Part shown: one piece after another, positions 29,637-37,367 of the stretch
Numbering within the stretch: position 1 is the first letter of the stretch
How the letters are laid out: the number at the start of each line of letters is the position of its first letter
Source of the DNA: a virus
Reading direction: 5' to 3' (one strand)
DNA: 51,078 bases
Virus record (IMG/VR): IMGVR_UViG_3300036830_000098
Coordinates: 1-51,078 of that record
Notes under the pieces: model-generated
What the model was told of the DNA's origin: nothing
The model's input: only the letters and a program-made list of their open reading frames with translations
The model's database searches: none
Program-made: the position numbers and the translations under genes

Positions 29637-30011
29637 ATGCGCGACCGCTCCGAATGGATACGCGGTGAAACCGGGCCACAGAAAATCGGCACCAGGAGTT
29701 ACAAGCGGCTCACTGAGTTTTCGCGACCATGCGCGACGTGCAAGCAACCGTTCTCGATCTTCGTCACTGAGAAGATTGCCGAGGGGTTGGCCGATTCCAA
29801 TAATTTCGGTCTGAGGAATTGCGAGGTACACCGACGCGGCGCCGCGCCCATCGATAGCGAAGAACTCGAATCGCTACGTACAAAGGACCGCGTTATGGCC
29901 GATGAATTGTCGGGCCTCTATGCGACGATCCGCGATTTGAAAGAACGGTTGGCGAAAGCTGAAGCGCGTCCAGCGCCAAAAGGCTTGACGTTTCCTTGGG
30001 GCCAGCGTTAA
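29637..30011 (+). CDS. Cys-containing coiled-coil protein with C-terminal FPW
   Basis: 124 residues. It has Cys-Ala-Thr-Cys and, 28 residues on, Cys-Glu-Val-His: a possible C3H zinc site. Then follows a coiled coil (about 75-108) and a Pro/Ala linker into the end Thr-Phe-Pro-Trp-Gly-Gln-Arg. The terminal Phe-Pro-Trp after a linker is the same short motif found at the ends of the primase-helicase, methyltransferase and others. Unknown function; the tail looks like a docking peptide. Confidence 0.7.
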   Translation: MRDRSEWIRGETGPQKIGTRSYKRLTEFSRPCATCKQPFSIFVTEKIAEGLADSNNFGLRNCEVHRRGAAPIDSEELESLRTKDRVMADELSGLYATIRDLKERLAKAEARPAPKGLTFPWGQR

Positions 30012-30048
30012 AAGAAAAACCCGCCCCGGCGCTGGACACCGGGACGGG
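30011..30048 (-). terminator. Intrinsic terminator on the minus strand (antisense)
   Basis: On the minus strand CCCGTCCCGG (30048-30039), nine-base loop, CCGGGGCGGG (30029-30020), then TTTTTCTTTT. The stem pairs fully as RNA only on the minus strand (one G-U pair); on the plus strand one pair becomes C-A and no T-run follows. All genes here are on the plus strand, so it would stop antisense transcription. Confidence 0.55.
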
Positions 30049-30079
30049 CTAACGATGCACACCCAGGCTCGGGGCCTGA

Positions 30080-32137
30080 ATGCCGCCATTTCCAGATAGC
30101 ATCCAATCGTTCTGGGTACAAGCCCAGGCCCGGGGACTGTTCCCGCTCGCCATAGCACGCGGGAGCAAGGCCCCGATCGGCGAAGGCTGGAACGTATGGA
30201 CACATCCTATCGCTCATCCGGGTGCCGGCGCTGTTGGGCTGCGCTGCGGCGACGGCGGATTATCGGCGTTTGATTGCGATCATTCCGACCCGGTGATGGC
30301 GCAACGCCTGCTGGGTGCATTCCGTTCCGTGCTGGGTCCGGATATTCCGGTACGCTGGGGCCGCGAACCGCGTTTTCTGATTCCTTATTTTCTTACCGAT
30401 GCGCCCGTACAGGGCCGTACATTCTCATTCCCGGACGGCCAAAAATTGCAACTCATGGGCGGTCAGTTCATTGCCTTTGGCGAGCACAAAGATACAAAAC
30501 AACCCTACCGCTGGGAAAATTGGGGGGTTGACTGGCCGCGAATAACGACGGCGCAGCTCCAGCAAATACTGACCGAAGTGCCGTTAAAAGCCGGGACCTC
30601 ATTGCGGTTTTCGGCCGAACATGAAACCGCCAGCGTCGATGAGCTAAAGTACGCCGCGCCGCAGACGCAAGATGAATGGCAAGCCGGCCGCGACGCCGCG
30701 ATGCGCTATCTAGGGCTGCTCAAGCATGAACTCATGGGCAGGACGGAGGGGCGCGGCTCGACCATTTTCGCAATCGTCGGCGTGCTGAAATTTGCCGAAC
30801 GTAACGGCATGTGCACACGGCGCGAGATCGAGGACGCCATAACCGACGCCGGGCACAGCCTGGATGAAGGGCTCGGCGGTCGCACGCTCGGCCAGGAAAT
30901 CCAGCGCCAGGACGAACTGCCGGTGCTGCGCGGTAACCTCATCATGCAAGCGATCATGTCACGCCGCACGATTCTGCAAGGGCTGGCCGACGCGCAGAAA
31001 ACGCCCGCGCTGGCGGCGCGCACGGGTTTTGAAATCTCATTGGAGGACCACACTAACGAGCTGCCTTGGCTGCTTTACCAGCGCATTCTATGTGGCGAGG
31101 TACATTTTTTCACCGGGCATAGCGGCTCGGGAAAATCAACCGTCATCACTGACATGGCTATCAACTACCTTAAAGGAACTGCCTGGCTTGATGCCGACAT
31201 CGAGAAAGCAAACGGTCATGTTTTGTGGATCGCGTCCGAAGATGATTATGGCACGGAACGGCGCGTGCGGCATTTACTCAGACAGGAATCGGACGCGCGC
31301 AATCTGGCATCGCGCTTTCACTTAATCCGCGGTATCAACGAACCGATGGCGTTCGAACAGCAATGTGTCGCGCAGACTCAGGCGATGGCCGCAATGGGCA
31401 TGCGCGTCGATATGATCGTACTCGATACGTGGGGTGCGTCGGGCTTGTGCTTTGCGGACAACGACACCGAAGCCGTGTTGAAAGCCATGTTTATCCTGAA
31501 GAACGTAGGCAAGCGCACCGCTGCCGCCGTACTGGTAACGGACCACTTGCCGCTCGGCAACGAAGAAGCATGGCAGAAAGGCAACGGCGCCAAATCAGGC
31601 AATAGTGGTTTTGTCTACCGCATCACGGCCAATCGAAAAGACATGGTATCGATCGATTGTGGCAAGGCGCGCGGCGCCCCGAAAGCGAAAAGTTTCCTTG
31701 GTCGAATCGTATCCGAAAACTACGGCAGGGACATAAAGGGCCGCACAACCACGGTTAACGTATTCAAGCGCGACCTGATGCCGTCGCAGACTGAAAAAGA
31801 ACAAAGCGTCGTTATGCGTCTGGCCGCGGTGCTGCCTGGCGTCGTTGCCGCCGGCATGGATGCCTTGCGTTCGGGCTCCATTGTCAGATTCGATAGCGTG
31901 GCCGCCGACATCGGCCATGCGGTCAAAGGCGAAGTGCCAGGCTACGTCATAACCAAGGACGCCGCGTTGAAAACATTTACCAAAGATGGCATGCAAAGCT
32001 TGCTAAACAGTGGTCATCTCCGTACAATGCATGGAGTCCCGTTTCTTGCTGTTTTCGCGCCGTCAGGATCGACGAAAGAGAGTCTGATAATTCCTTGGGC
32101 AATCGAGCCGCCAAAAGTGGAGACTTTTCCGTGGTAG
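30080..32137 (+). CDS. Primase-polymerase fused to RepA/DnaB-type helicase
   Basis: 685 residues. The N-terminal ~170 is a bifunctional primase/polymerase (PrimPol) domain: Phe-Pro-Leu-Ala near 21, Lys-Ala-Pro-Ile-Gly-Glu-Gly-Trp, and Asp65-x-Asp67 in Ala-Phe-Asp-Cys-Asp. From about 330 is a RecA-like ATPase with Walker A at 346-354 (Gly-His-Ser-Gly-Ser-Gly-Lys-Ser-Thr), Trp-Ile-Ala-Ser-Glu-Asp-Asp, and Walker B in Met-Ile-Val-Leu-Asp-Thr-Trp. It should prime and unwind at the phage fork. The protein ends Val-Glu-Thr-Phe-Pro-Trp, the FPW motif as its last three residues. Confidence 0.85.
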   Translation: MPPFPDSIQSFWVQAQARGLFPLAIARGSKAPIGEGWNVWTHPIAHPGAGAVGLRCGDGGLSAFDCDHSDPVMAQRLLGAFRSVLGPDIPVRWGREPRFLIPYFLTDAPVQGRTFSFPDGQKLQLMGGQFIAFGEHKDTKQPYRWENWGVDWPRITTAQLQQILTEVPLKAGTSLRFSAEHETASVDELKYAAPQTQDEWQAGRDAAMRYLGLLKHELMGRTEGRGSTIFAIVGVLKFAERNGMCTRREIEDAITDAGHSLDEGLGGRTLGQEIQRQDELPVLRGNLIMQAIMSRRTILQGLADAQKTPALAARTGFEISLEDHTNELPWLLYQRILCGEVHFFTGHSGSGKSTVITDMAINYLKGTAWLDADIEKANGHVLWIASEDDYGTERRVRHLLRQESDARNLASRFHLIRGINEPMAFEQQCVAQTQAMAAMGMRVDMIVLDTWGASGLCFADNDTEAVLKAMFILKNVGKRTAAAVLVTDHLPLGNEEAWQKGNGAKSGNSGFVYRITANRKDMVSIDCGKARGAPKAKSFLGRIVSENYGRDIKGRTTTVNVFKRDLMPSQTEKEQSVVMRLAAVLPGVVAAGMDALRSGSIVRFDSVAADIGHAVKGEVPGYVITKDAALKTFTKDGMQSLLNSGHLRTMHGVPFLAVFAPSGSTKESLIIPWAIEPPKVETFPW

Positions 32138-32340
32138 ACTTCCCTTGGTCCGTGCCTCCACGTTTCAAAGTCGGCGACGAAATATATTCGCATGTCGATC
32201 GCGGTCGCGTTATCGAAGTGGACGCCGTTGCTGGAATCATGCGGGTAACTTGGGACGATGGCGACGGCGGCACCATAACGTATCCGCTGGACGCAGATTA
32301 TTTCGAGACGGAGCCGCCGGAGAAAATGCCGTGGGAGTAG
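32131..32340 (+). CDS. 69-aa protein with FPW at N-terminus and MPW at C-terminus
   Basis: GTG 32131 overlaps the helicase stop, with GGAG nine bases upstream; an ATG at 32095 would add 12 residues. N-terminus Val-Asp-Phe-Pro-Trp-Ser-Val-Pro-Pro-Arg, then a small beta barrel (Phe-Lys-Val-Gly-Asp-Glu-Ile-Tyr-Ser; Gly-Arg-Val-Ile-Glu-Val; Met-Arg-Val-Thr-Trp-Asp-Asp-Gly), ending Lys-Met-Pro-Trp-Glu. The core resembles KOW/Tudor-like barrels. Two copies of the short motif in so small a protein suggest it could bridge two partners. Confidence 0.7.
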   Translation: MVDFPWSVPPRFKVGDEIYSHVDRGRVIEVDAVAGIMRVTWDDGDGGTITYPLDADYFETEPPEKMPWE

Positions 32341-32645
32341 ACCGATTCCCTTGGGAAAATCCGCCGCTGAACGACACCGTTGCAGCGTTGCAGCGCGATT
32401 TCGCTTACGCTGTGAGAACGACCTGTGTTATCGTTCACAGCAATAATCCGGCGTTCAAGGCGATGGCAAACACCGCACGCGGGCAGCTCGTACCGCGCGG
32501 CGAAGTCAAGTTCACGGACGGCACGACGGTCGAGCTGCATGACATCGGGATGTGTCAGCCGAACGTATCTGAAATGACCGTACAAGAGATCATGTCGCGC
32601 GTGTGGGAAATGGCAACGAATTTAGGTCTGGAGCTGGTAGTATGA
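32331..32645 (+). CDS. 104-aa protein with N-terminal FPW
   Basis: GTG 32331 has GGAGA seven bases upstream and overlaps the previous gene by 10 bp. N-terminus Gly-Val-Asp-Arg-Phe-Pro-Trp-Glu-Asn-Pro-Pro, then an alpha/beta region with Val-Lys-Phe-Thr-Asp-Gly-Thr-Thr-Val-Glu-Leu and a C-terminal helix. No family recognised. The stop overlaps the next ATG (ATGA), so it belongs to a tightly coupled block with the methyltransferase. Confidence 0.65.
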   Translation: MGVDRFPWENPPLNDTVAALQRDFAYAVRTTCVIVHSNNPAFKAMANTARGQLVPRGEVKFTDGTTVELHDIGMCQPNVSEMTVQEIMSRVWEMATNLGLELVV

Positions 32646-32947
32646 ATTATTGGCCGGCTTCGCTGTTCATCCGCAGTCCGTATTTGCTGCCCGCGGGCCA
32701 GTGGGAGATTGCAAACATTGGGCGCCCCGGTGCGGTAATCTCGGAAAGTACTCTTGTCGCATGCCACCAGATCGCGGAAACAACGCCGGGCAGCGGCGCG
32801 TCGCTGGTGTTGATTTGCAGCGAAGGTGCGCCCGTGCGCCGTGCATATCTGAACCACCCGACCGATGTAGAATGGACGGCGCTGGAGCGTGGCGGCTTTG
32901 TGGCGAATGGCGGCAATTTCGGTTTTGTGCTTGACGCGCTGCACTGA
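32642..32947 (+). CDS. Hypothetical 101-aa protein
   Basis: Coupled to both neighbours by ATGA overlaps. The first residues are Asn-Tyr-Trp-Pro-Ala-Ser-Leu-Phe-Ile-Arg-Ser-Pro-Tyr. The rest is a beta-rich small domain (Ile-Cys-Ser-Glu-Gly-Ala-Pro-Val-Arg-Arg-Ala-Tyr; Gly-Phe-Val-Ala-Asn-Gly-Gly-Asn-Phe-Gly-Phe-Val-Leu). No FPW here, although both flanking genes have it. Unknown function. Confidence 0.65.
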   Translation: MNYWPASLFIRSPYLLPAGQWEIANIGRPGAVISESTLVACHQIAETTPGSGASLVLICSEGAPVRRAYLNHPTDVEWTALERGGFVANGGNFGFVLDALH

Positions 32948-33522
32948 TGAGGATGCCTTGGGAGCCTCCTGTGTACGGCATGCTGCGCGCTGCGAACAAC
33001 GGCGGCGAGCGGCGTGCGAATGATTTTTACCCGTCACCACGCGAACCGGCGCAAGCACTAATCCCGAAACTGACTGGATGGCCGCGCGCTATTTGGGAGC
33101 CTGCATGCGGTGACGGTGGAATCGCGAAACCGTTTGAAGAAGCGGGCTTCCAAGTTACGGGTACGGATTTAGTCTATCGAGGCTATGGATGGGGCGGGGT
33201 GGATTTTCTTTCAACTGCGACGCGCGCAACCGACGCGCTTGTGACTAATCCACCATACGGAAAATTGGTAACGCGCTTCATAGAGCACGCACTTGATTTG
33301 GGCGTGCCCCATATCGCCATGCTTCTTAATGTCAACTTGTGGCATGCAGAACGACGTACTAAACTATGGAACAGACGCACGCCAGAAGCTATTTACGCGC
33401 TAACGTGGCGCCCAGATTGGACAGGGAGTGGCGCTCCTTATTTTAACGCGATATGGACCGTGTGGGCGCCGAAGAGCGCAGCGTTTACGCGCTACGAGCT
33501 ACTTGACTTCCCTTGGAAATAA
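32947..33522 (+). CDS. DNA N6-adenine-type methyltransferase with MPW/FPW at its two ends
   Basis: 191 residues. AdoMet motif I is Trp-Glu-Pro-Ala-Cys-Gly-Asp-Gly-Gly at 50-58, with acidic Gly-Thr-Asp-Leu at 72-75, and the catalytic Asn-Pro-Pro-Tyr at 101-104, as in amino-methyltransferases acting on adenine (or N4-cytosine). No restriction partner is visible, so it is an orphan enzyme, perhaps for protection from host restriction. It starts Arg-Met-Pro-Trp-Glu-Pro-Pro and ends Leu-Asp-Phe-Pro-Trp-Lys, carrying the short terminal motif twice. No target-recognition domain is evident. Confidence 0.8.
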   Translation: MRMPWEPPVYGMLRAANNGGERRANDFYPSPREPAQALIPKLTGWPRAIWEPACGDGGIAKPFEEAGFQVTGTDLVYRGYGWGGVDFLSTATRATDALVTNPPYGKLVTRFIEHALDLGVPHIAMLLNVNLWHAERRTKLWNRRTPEAIYALTWRPDWTGSGAPYFNAIWTVWAPKSAAFTRYELLDFPWK

Positions 33523-33551
33523 ACGTACAAATACGTACAAGGATTCCGACT

Positions 33552-33818
33552 ATGGACGATGGCCTGCGTATCGAAGCCGCCGCGAGCATCACAGCGCGCG
33601 ACATGATAACAAAGCACCTGGGCGCATTTTCGCACGCCATACAGCGCGATCGGATCGCCGGGCAGGCTACCGTCGCGGCCTACATCGACGGCTTGGCGGG
33701 TGTCGCCGCTTTAGTGATCGCGGGTGGCTATGGCAGCAAGTCCGAAGTGATCGAATCAACGATAAAGTCCCTGTGTGAAGCAATCGAGCGCGATCTGCGC
33801 CATTTGAAAGCAAGATGA
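33552..33818 (+). CDS. Hypothetical 88-aa helical protein
   Basis: ATG 33552 with AAGGA eight bases upstream. The preceding gap contains ACGTACAA twice (33524 and 33533). Helical (Ala-Ala-Ala-Ser-Ile-Thr-Ala-Arg-Asp-Met-Ile; Val-Ile-Glu-Ser-Thr-Ile-Lys-Ser-Leu-Cys-Glu-Ala-Ile) with a Gly-rich turn. Unknown function. Confidence 0.65.
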   Translation: MDDGLRIEAAASITARDMITKHLGAFSHAIQRDRIAGQATVAAYIDGLAGVAALVIAGGYGSKSEVIESTIKSLCEAIERDLRHLKAR

Positions 33819-33819
33819 C

Positions 33820-34023
33820 ATGCCAAACACCGAACCCAATGCGATGCCGCCGGCATTCGATAGCTGGGAAGACTGGCGTGGGCTTTACGCGCAGCACGTT
33901 GCCGATTTCAAAGCAACGCGAAAAAGCGCCAGTGACGTATTGCAACTCAAAATCCGGCTGCGCCGCATGGGCTACTTCGGCAAGCGGCTGGAAGATGAAA
34001 TCGAGTACGTAAAGAACGACTGA
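33820..34023 (+). CDS. Hypothetical 67-aa protein
   Basis: Begins two bases after the previous stop, and its stop overlaps the helicase ATG. Contains Phe-Asp-Ser-Trp-Glu-Asp-Trp-Arg and a basic helix (Lys-Ile-Arg-Leu-Arg-Arg-Met-Gly-Tyr). Small helical protein, possibly a helicase partner by coupling; no family recognised. Confidence 0.65.
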   Translation: MPNTEPNAMPPAFDSWEDWRGLYAQHVADFKATRKSASDVLQLKIRLRRMGYFGKRLEDEIEYVKND

Positions 34024-35648
34024 TGCACGCGCCCTATCCATTGCCGTTGTTCGTACCGCGCCCGCATCAAACCGATGGCGTCCGCGCACTCATCAATTAC
34101 GACGGGCGTTTTTCAGTTTCCGAAATCGCCGTGGCCGGCGGCAAGAGCGCTATGCTGGGAATGCTGGCGCAGCATTACAGTCAGTTCGGCCGCGTGCTTG
34201 TCGTGGCACACAATAAAGAACTGGTAAGACACAACGCTGCTGCCTGCAAGATGATAGGCGTCAACGCCGGCATTTGTTCGTCGTCCATCAGCACGAACGC
34301 ATTCGCGCGCGTTACTGTTGGCACGATCGGCAGCATCATAAACCGCGCCCACCTGTTCCGCGATTTAGTCGCCATCCTAGTTGACGAAGTTCATATGGTG
34401 CCGCCGGCCAAATCGTCGCAATATCGTAAATTGTTCGACAAGATTCCCAATACCAAAGTTCATGGTTTAACCGGGACGCCTTTCCGCGCTGATGGCACAG
34501 GCGACCTTGCGAAGACTTTCGGCCCGATCGTCTACCGTTACACGTTCTTGGATGCATTGCGCGATGGCTACGTTAAGCCGCTCGTGCCGGTGGATGCTGG
34601 CGAAGACGAAACAATCGACACCGAAGGATTGAAAACGACTGCCGGCGACTTCGATCTAGAGGACATGGCGCCGCGCGCGATCAAACTAGCGCCGAGCCAC
34701 GCTAAAACCGTCGTTGAAGTCATGCAGAAATACAAGCGGCGCCGAACGCTGGTGTTCTGCTGCAACATCGAACACGTTGACAAAATGGAATCCGCGTTGC
34801 GAAAGCTGGACGTGCGAGCTGTCGGCGTGCATTCGCGTTCGGTCACAGGTAAGCGCGATAAGGCCGTGGACGCATTCAAGGCCGGCGCTGCCGAAATCCT
34901 GGTATCGTGCATGATGTTCACTACCGGATTCGACGTGCCGGACATCGATTATATGGCGTTCTGCCGCGCAACTAAATCGGCGGTTTATTATGCCCAGGGC
35001 CTAGGCCGCGGCGCCCGCATAACGCCGTATGCGGCTAATTGTCTCGTGTCGGACTTCGGCGGCAACATCGCGCGCCACGGTACGCTTGACGCCGTAATGG
35101 CGGCGCCGGGTCGCATGTTGGAGTGCGACGAATGCGGGCAAGAATGGGAAACATGGGAGCACGGCAAGACGTGCCCAAAGTGCAAAACGTTGCATCGCAG
35201 CGCGCCGAAGTGCAAAAATTGCAACGAACGATTTGATCCGCATTATCACGGCATGCGCTGCCCGAACTGCGGCCAACAGCAGTCCGAAATAAAACAATGC
35301 GCGGCGTGCGAAGAAACCTACGCGGCGTTCCTGCACCCAATCTGCCCGTTTTGTCAGTTTGACAACACGATAACGATTTCCGCTGGCAAAGACCTGAAAA
35401 TGCGCGGCGGCGCTGGCGAAGCTGTCAGCGTGCGGAAAATGGTGGAGCTGGAGCCTTGGCAGGAGATCGTCAGCCCGCCCGTAAAAAACAGTTCTGGCGG
35501 CTGGATTTTGACGACGCGATTTACGACCGCGATCTGGCCCTACGAGACACTGCCGTCGCCGCGCTCTGTCTACCTAAAGCGATCGCCAAACGGCCGGTAT
35601 CTCGCAGCCGGGATTTACGACACGCATGGAAATGTCCATCAACGATGA
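34023..35648 (+). CDS. SF2 DEAD/DEAH-box helicase with zinc ribbons
   Basis: 541 residues. Helicase motifs in order: Q-like Arg-Pro-His-Gln near 13-16, Walker A Ala-Gly-Gly-Lys-Ser at 38-42, motif II Asp-Glu-Val-His at 121-124, motif III Thr-Gly-Thr-Pro at 150-153, a second RecA-like lobe, and motif VI Gln-Gly-Leu-Gly-Arg-Gly-Ala-Arg. The C-terminal part has a run of five CxxC pairs (about residues 363-450), giving two or more zinc ribbons. Members of this type are usual companions of DUF2800, DUF2815, family A polymerase and VRR-NUC genes in phage replication modules, all present here. Confidence 0.85.
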   Translation: MHAPYPLPLFVPRPHQTDGVRALINYDGRFSVSEIAVAGGKSAMLGMLAQHYSQFGRVLVVAHNKELVRHNAAACKMIGVNAGICSSSISTNAFARVTVGTIGSIINRAHLFRDLVAILVDEVHMVPPAKSSQYRKLFDKIPNTKVHGLTGTPFRADGTGDLAKTFGPIVYRYTFLDALRDGYVKPLVPVDAGEDETIDTEGLKTTAGDFDLEDMAPRAIKLAPSHAKTVVEVMQKYKRRRTLVFCCNIEHVDKMESALRKLDVRAVGVHSRSVTGKRDKAVDAFKAGAAEILVSCMMFTTGFDVPDIDYMAFCRATKSAVYYAQGLGRGARITPYAANCLVSDFGGNIARHGTLDAVMAAPGRMLECDECGQEWETWEHGKTCPKCKTLHRSAPKCKNCNERFDPHYHGMRCPNCGQQQSEIKQCAACEETYAAFLHPICPFCQFDNTITISAGKDLKMRGGAGEAVSVRKMVELEPWQEIVSPPVKNSSGGWILTTRFTTAIWPYETLPSPRSVYLKRSPNGRYLAAGIYDTHGNVHQR

Positions 35649-35668
35649 TTTGTACGGAAATTAGGGTG

Positions 35669-35697
35669 TTGACGCAACCTTAGAAATTTGTCATACA
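35669..35697 (+). promoter_or_regulatory. Possible promoter upstream of the recombination module
   Basis: TTGACG (35669-35674), 17 bp, CATACA (35692-35697) in the 87-bp gap before 35736. The -10 box overlaps TGTCATAC, the octamer repeated at other gene starts. Confidence 0.4.
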
Positions 35698-35735
35698 GTC
35701 GCATCGCATTCTAAACGACAACGGGAGCCCGCAAA

Positions 35736-36164
35736 ATGAAACTCTGTTTCGACAGTATCGAGGAAGTCAAGCTTTTCGTCGCCGCTCTGAAAGGCACGCG
35801 CGGCAAGAAGGGTGAAGAGGAATCCGGTGATGCCGCCGTGCACCAAGCCCCGGCGCCGCTCATGCCGCCCCAAGCCGCCCCACAGGCTTTCCAGGCTGCC
35901 GCAGCACCGCAGTTTTCACCGCCTGCCGCGTTCCCAATCGGCCCGGGTACTGACCCTGCCGTGATGGCGCTCGTGGGCCGCATCAATACGCGCATCGACG
36001 GTGCCATTGCTTCGGGCCAGCCTGCCGACCAAGTTCTAACGTGGTTCCGCGGCCAGTGCGGCGCGGAAGCGGGCAACGCCACTATGGATCAGATCAAGGC
36101 GAATTTTCTGCCGAAGCTTTCGATGGCTGCGCTGGAAAACATCGCAAAATTGATGAACGCTTAG
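35736..36164 (+). CDS. Hypothetical protein with Pro/Ala-rich middle
   Basis: 142 residues behind GGGAG. The N-terminus Lys-Leu-Cys-Phe-Asp-Ser-Ile-Glu-Glu-Val-Lys-Leu-Phe-Val-Ala forms a small alpha/beta unit. A Pro/Ala/Gln linker (about 42-75) leads to a helical C-terminal domain ending Leu-Met-Asn-Ala. A two-domain linker protein at the head of the DUF2800/DUF2815 operon; possibly a recombination or ssDNA accessory, unproven. Confidence 0.7.
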   Translation: MKLCFDSIEEVKLFVAALKGTRGKKGEEESGDAAVHQAPAPLMPPQAAPQAFQAAAAPQFSPPAAFPIGPGTDPAVMALVGRINTRIDGAIASGQPADQVLTWFRGQCGAEAGNATMDQIKANFLPKLSMAALENIAKLMNA

Positions 36165-36175
36165 TAAGGACTGAC

Positions 36176-37159
36176 ATGGCCGGCCACGCCATCTACGCAC
36201 CTTCGTCGTCGGCAACTTGGCTGAAGTGCTCTTTCAGTGCGCGTAACAGCGTACCGGAAGCACCGAAGCCGCTGGCGACGAAGTTGGCGGCCGACGAAGG
36301 CACGCGCGGCCATGCGCTGCTAGAGGCTGCAATTTCCAAAATGGAAATGCCGGACGAAGGCGACAGCAAAGCCGAAGCAATCGCACTCGGAATGGACTTC
36401 ATCGATCAGTTAGAAGACGGCGAAATGGGCGCCGAAGTGGAAGGCGAGCTGGCCCCCGAATGCGGCGGCACGACCGATCTTTTGAACCTGCATCCGCACA
36501 TAACAACCGTTTTCGACGCGAAGTTTGGCAAGTGGGACGTGGATGCCTACCACAATACGCAAATGCTGACTTATGCGGCCATTCACCTACCGCGCACGAC
36601 AGCGGAGTGGTTCCGGCTTGTGATCTTTCAGCCGTTCGGTTTGGACGAGACGCCTTTCAAGCAATGGCTGGCACACCGTAGCGAAGTCGAGGCGCATCGC
36701 GAGCGCGTGCTTCGCGCTATCGTGGATCGAAGTGCGCCGACGCCGGGGCCGCATTGCCGCTGGTGTCGCGCATTCCAGCAGTGCCCCGCGATGGCGACCG
36801 ACGCCGGGTTTTTAATGGGCGCCATGTCGCGCGATCCGGCGACACTGACACCCGACGAACTGGTGCGCATGCTGCGCCTGATTCGCGCTCTCGGGGACGT
36901 GAAGGCGGTCTACGATGATATTTTGACGGCGAAGCTAAAGCTGGGCCACGCGGCGGCCGGCGCAACGCTGAAACCGGGACGTAGCTTCCGGGCCTGGAAT
37001 GACCAGGAACAGGCCGCCAAAGTGCTTTACGAAGCTTTTGGCCCCCGTGGGATCAAGCCGGTGTCGCCCGCGCAGGCCGAAAAACTTGGGCTGGCCGGAA
37101 AGCAGTATGCGGTTGTGGGCGCGCACAAGCCCGAAGCGGAACTCAAAGTTTTTTATTAA
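36176..37159 (+). CDS. DUF2800 family PDDEXK (Cas4/RecB-like) nuclease
   Basis: 327 residues. Begins Tyr-Ala-Pro-Ser-Ser-Ser-Ala-Thr-Trp-Leu-Lys-Cys. A nuclease-core pattern follows: Glu-Gly-Thr-Arg-Gly-His, then Thr-Val-Phe-Asp-Ala-Lys-Phe-Gly (Asp-x-Lys), Gln-Met-Leu-Thr-Tyr-Ala. A later Cys-Arg-Trp-Cys with the early Cys suggests an iron-sulphur or zinc cluster as in Cas4/AddB-type nucleases. The C-terminal ~60 residues recur as a stand-alone gene at 26277-26687. DUF2800 is usually next to DUF2815, as here, in recombination-dependent replication modules. Exonuclease is the probable activity. Confidence 0.8.
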   Translation: MAGHAIYAPSSSATWLKCSFSARNSVPEAPKPLATKLAADEGTRGHALLEAAISKMEMPDEGDSKAEAIALGMDFIDQLEDGEMGAEVEGELAPECGGTTDLLNLHPHITTVFDAKFGKWDVDAYHNTQMLTYAAIHLPRTTAEWFRLVIFQPFGLDETPFKQWLAHRSEVEAHRERVLRAIVDRSAPTPGPHCRWCRAFQQCPAMATDAGFLMGAMSRDPATLTPDELVRMLRLIRALGDVKAVYDDILTAKLKLGHAAAGATLKPGRSFRAWNDQEQAAKVLYEAFGPRGIKPVSPAQAEKLGLAGKQYAVVGAHKPEAELKVFY

Positions 37160-37293
37160 TGGCAGCCGCCTTCCCGTCTATTTTGATTATGCTCGACGCA
37201 TGCGCTGGTATCGCCTACGCTTTCGGGGGCGATTGGCGGCGCTCTGTGTACTGGTTCGCTGCTGCCATACTGACGGCTTGCGTGACTTTTTAA
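37159..37293 (+). CDS. 44-aa two-span membrane protein
   Basis: ATG overlaps the nuclease stop (TAATG). Two hydrophobic segments flank Gly-Gly-Asp-Trp-Arg-Arg-Ser-Val-Tyr-Trp, a hairpin wording I recall from similar tiny phage membrane proteins. Placed between two DNA-metabolism genes. Function unknown. Confidence 0.6.
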   Translation: MAAAFPSILIMLDACAGIAYAFGGDWRRSVYWFAAAILTACVTF

Positions 37294-37367
37294 CCTTGAC
37301 TACGCCTACTCGTGTCCGTACGCTACCCAAGTTGAAACTTTGACAAACTGACAAAAGGAACTGACAA

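Noticed and set aside
29874-30217. Minus-strand open frames next to the antisense terminator
   Set aside because: Tempting as the source of the antisense RNA, but they lack ribosome sites, overlap two good plus-strand genes and show no protein-like pattern.
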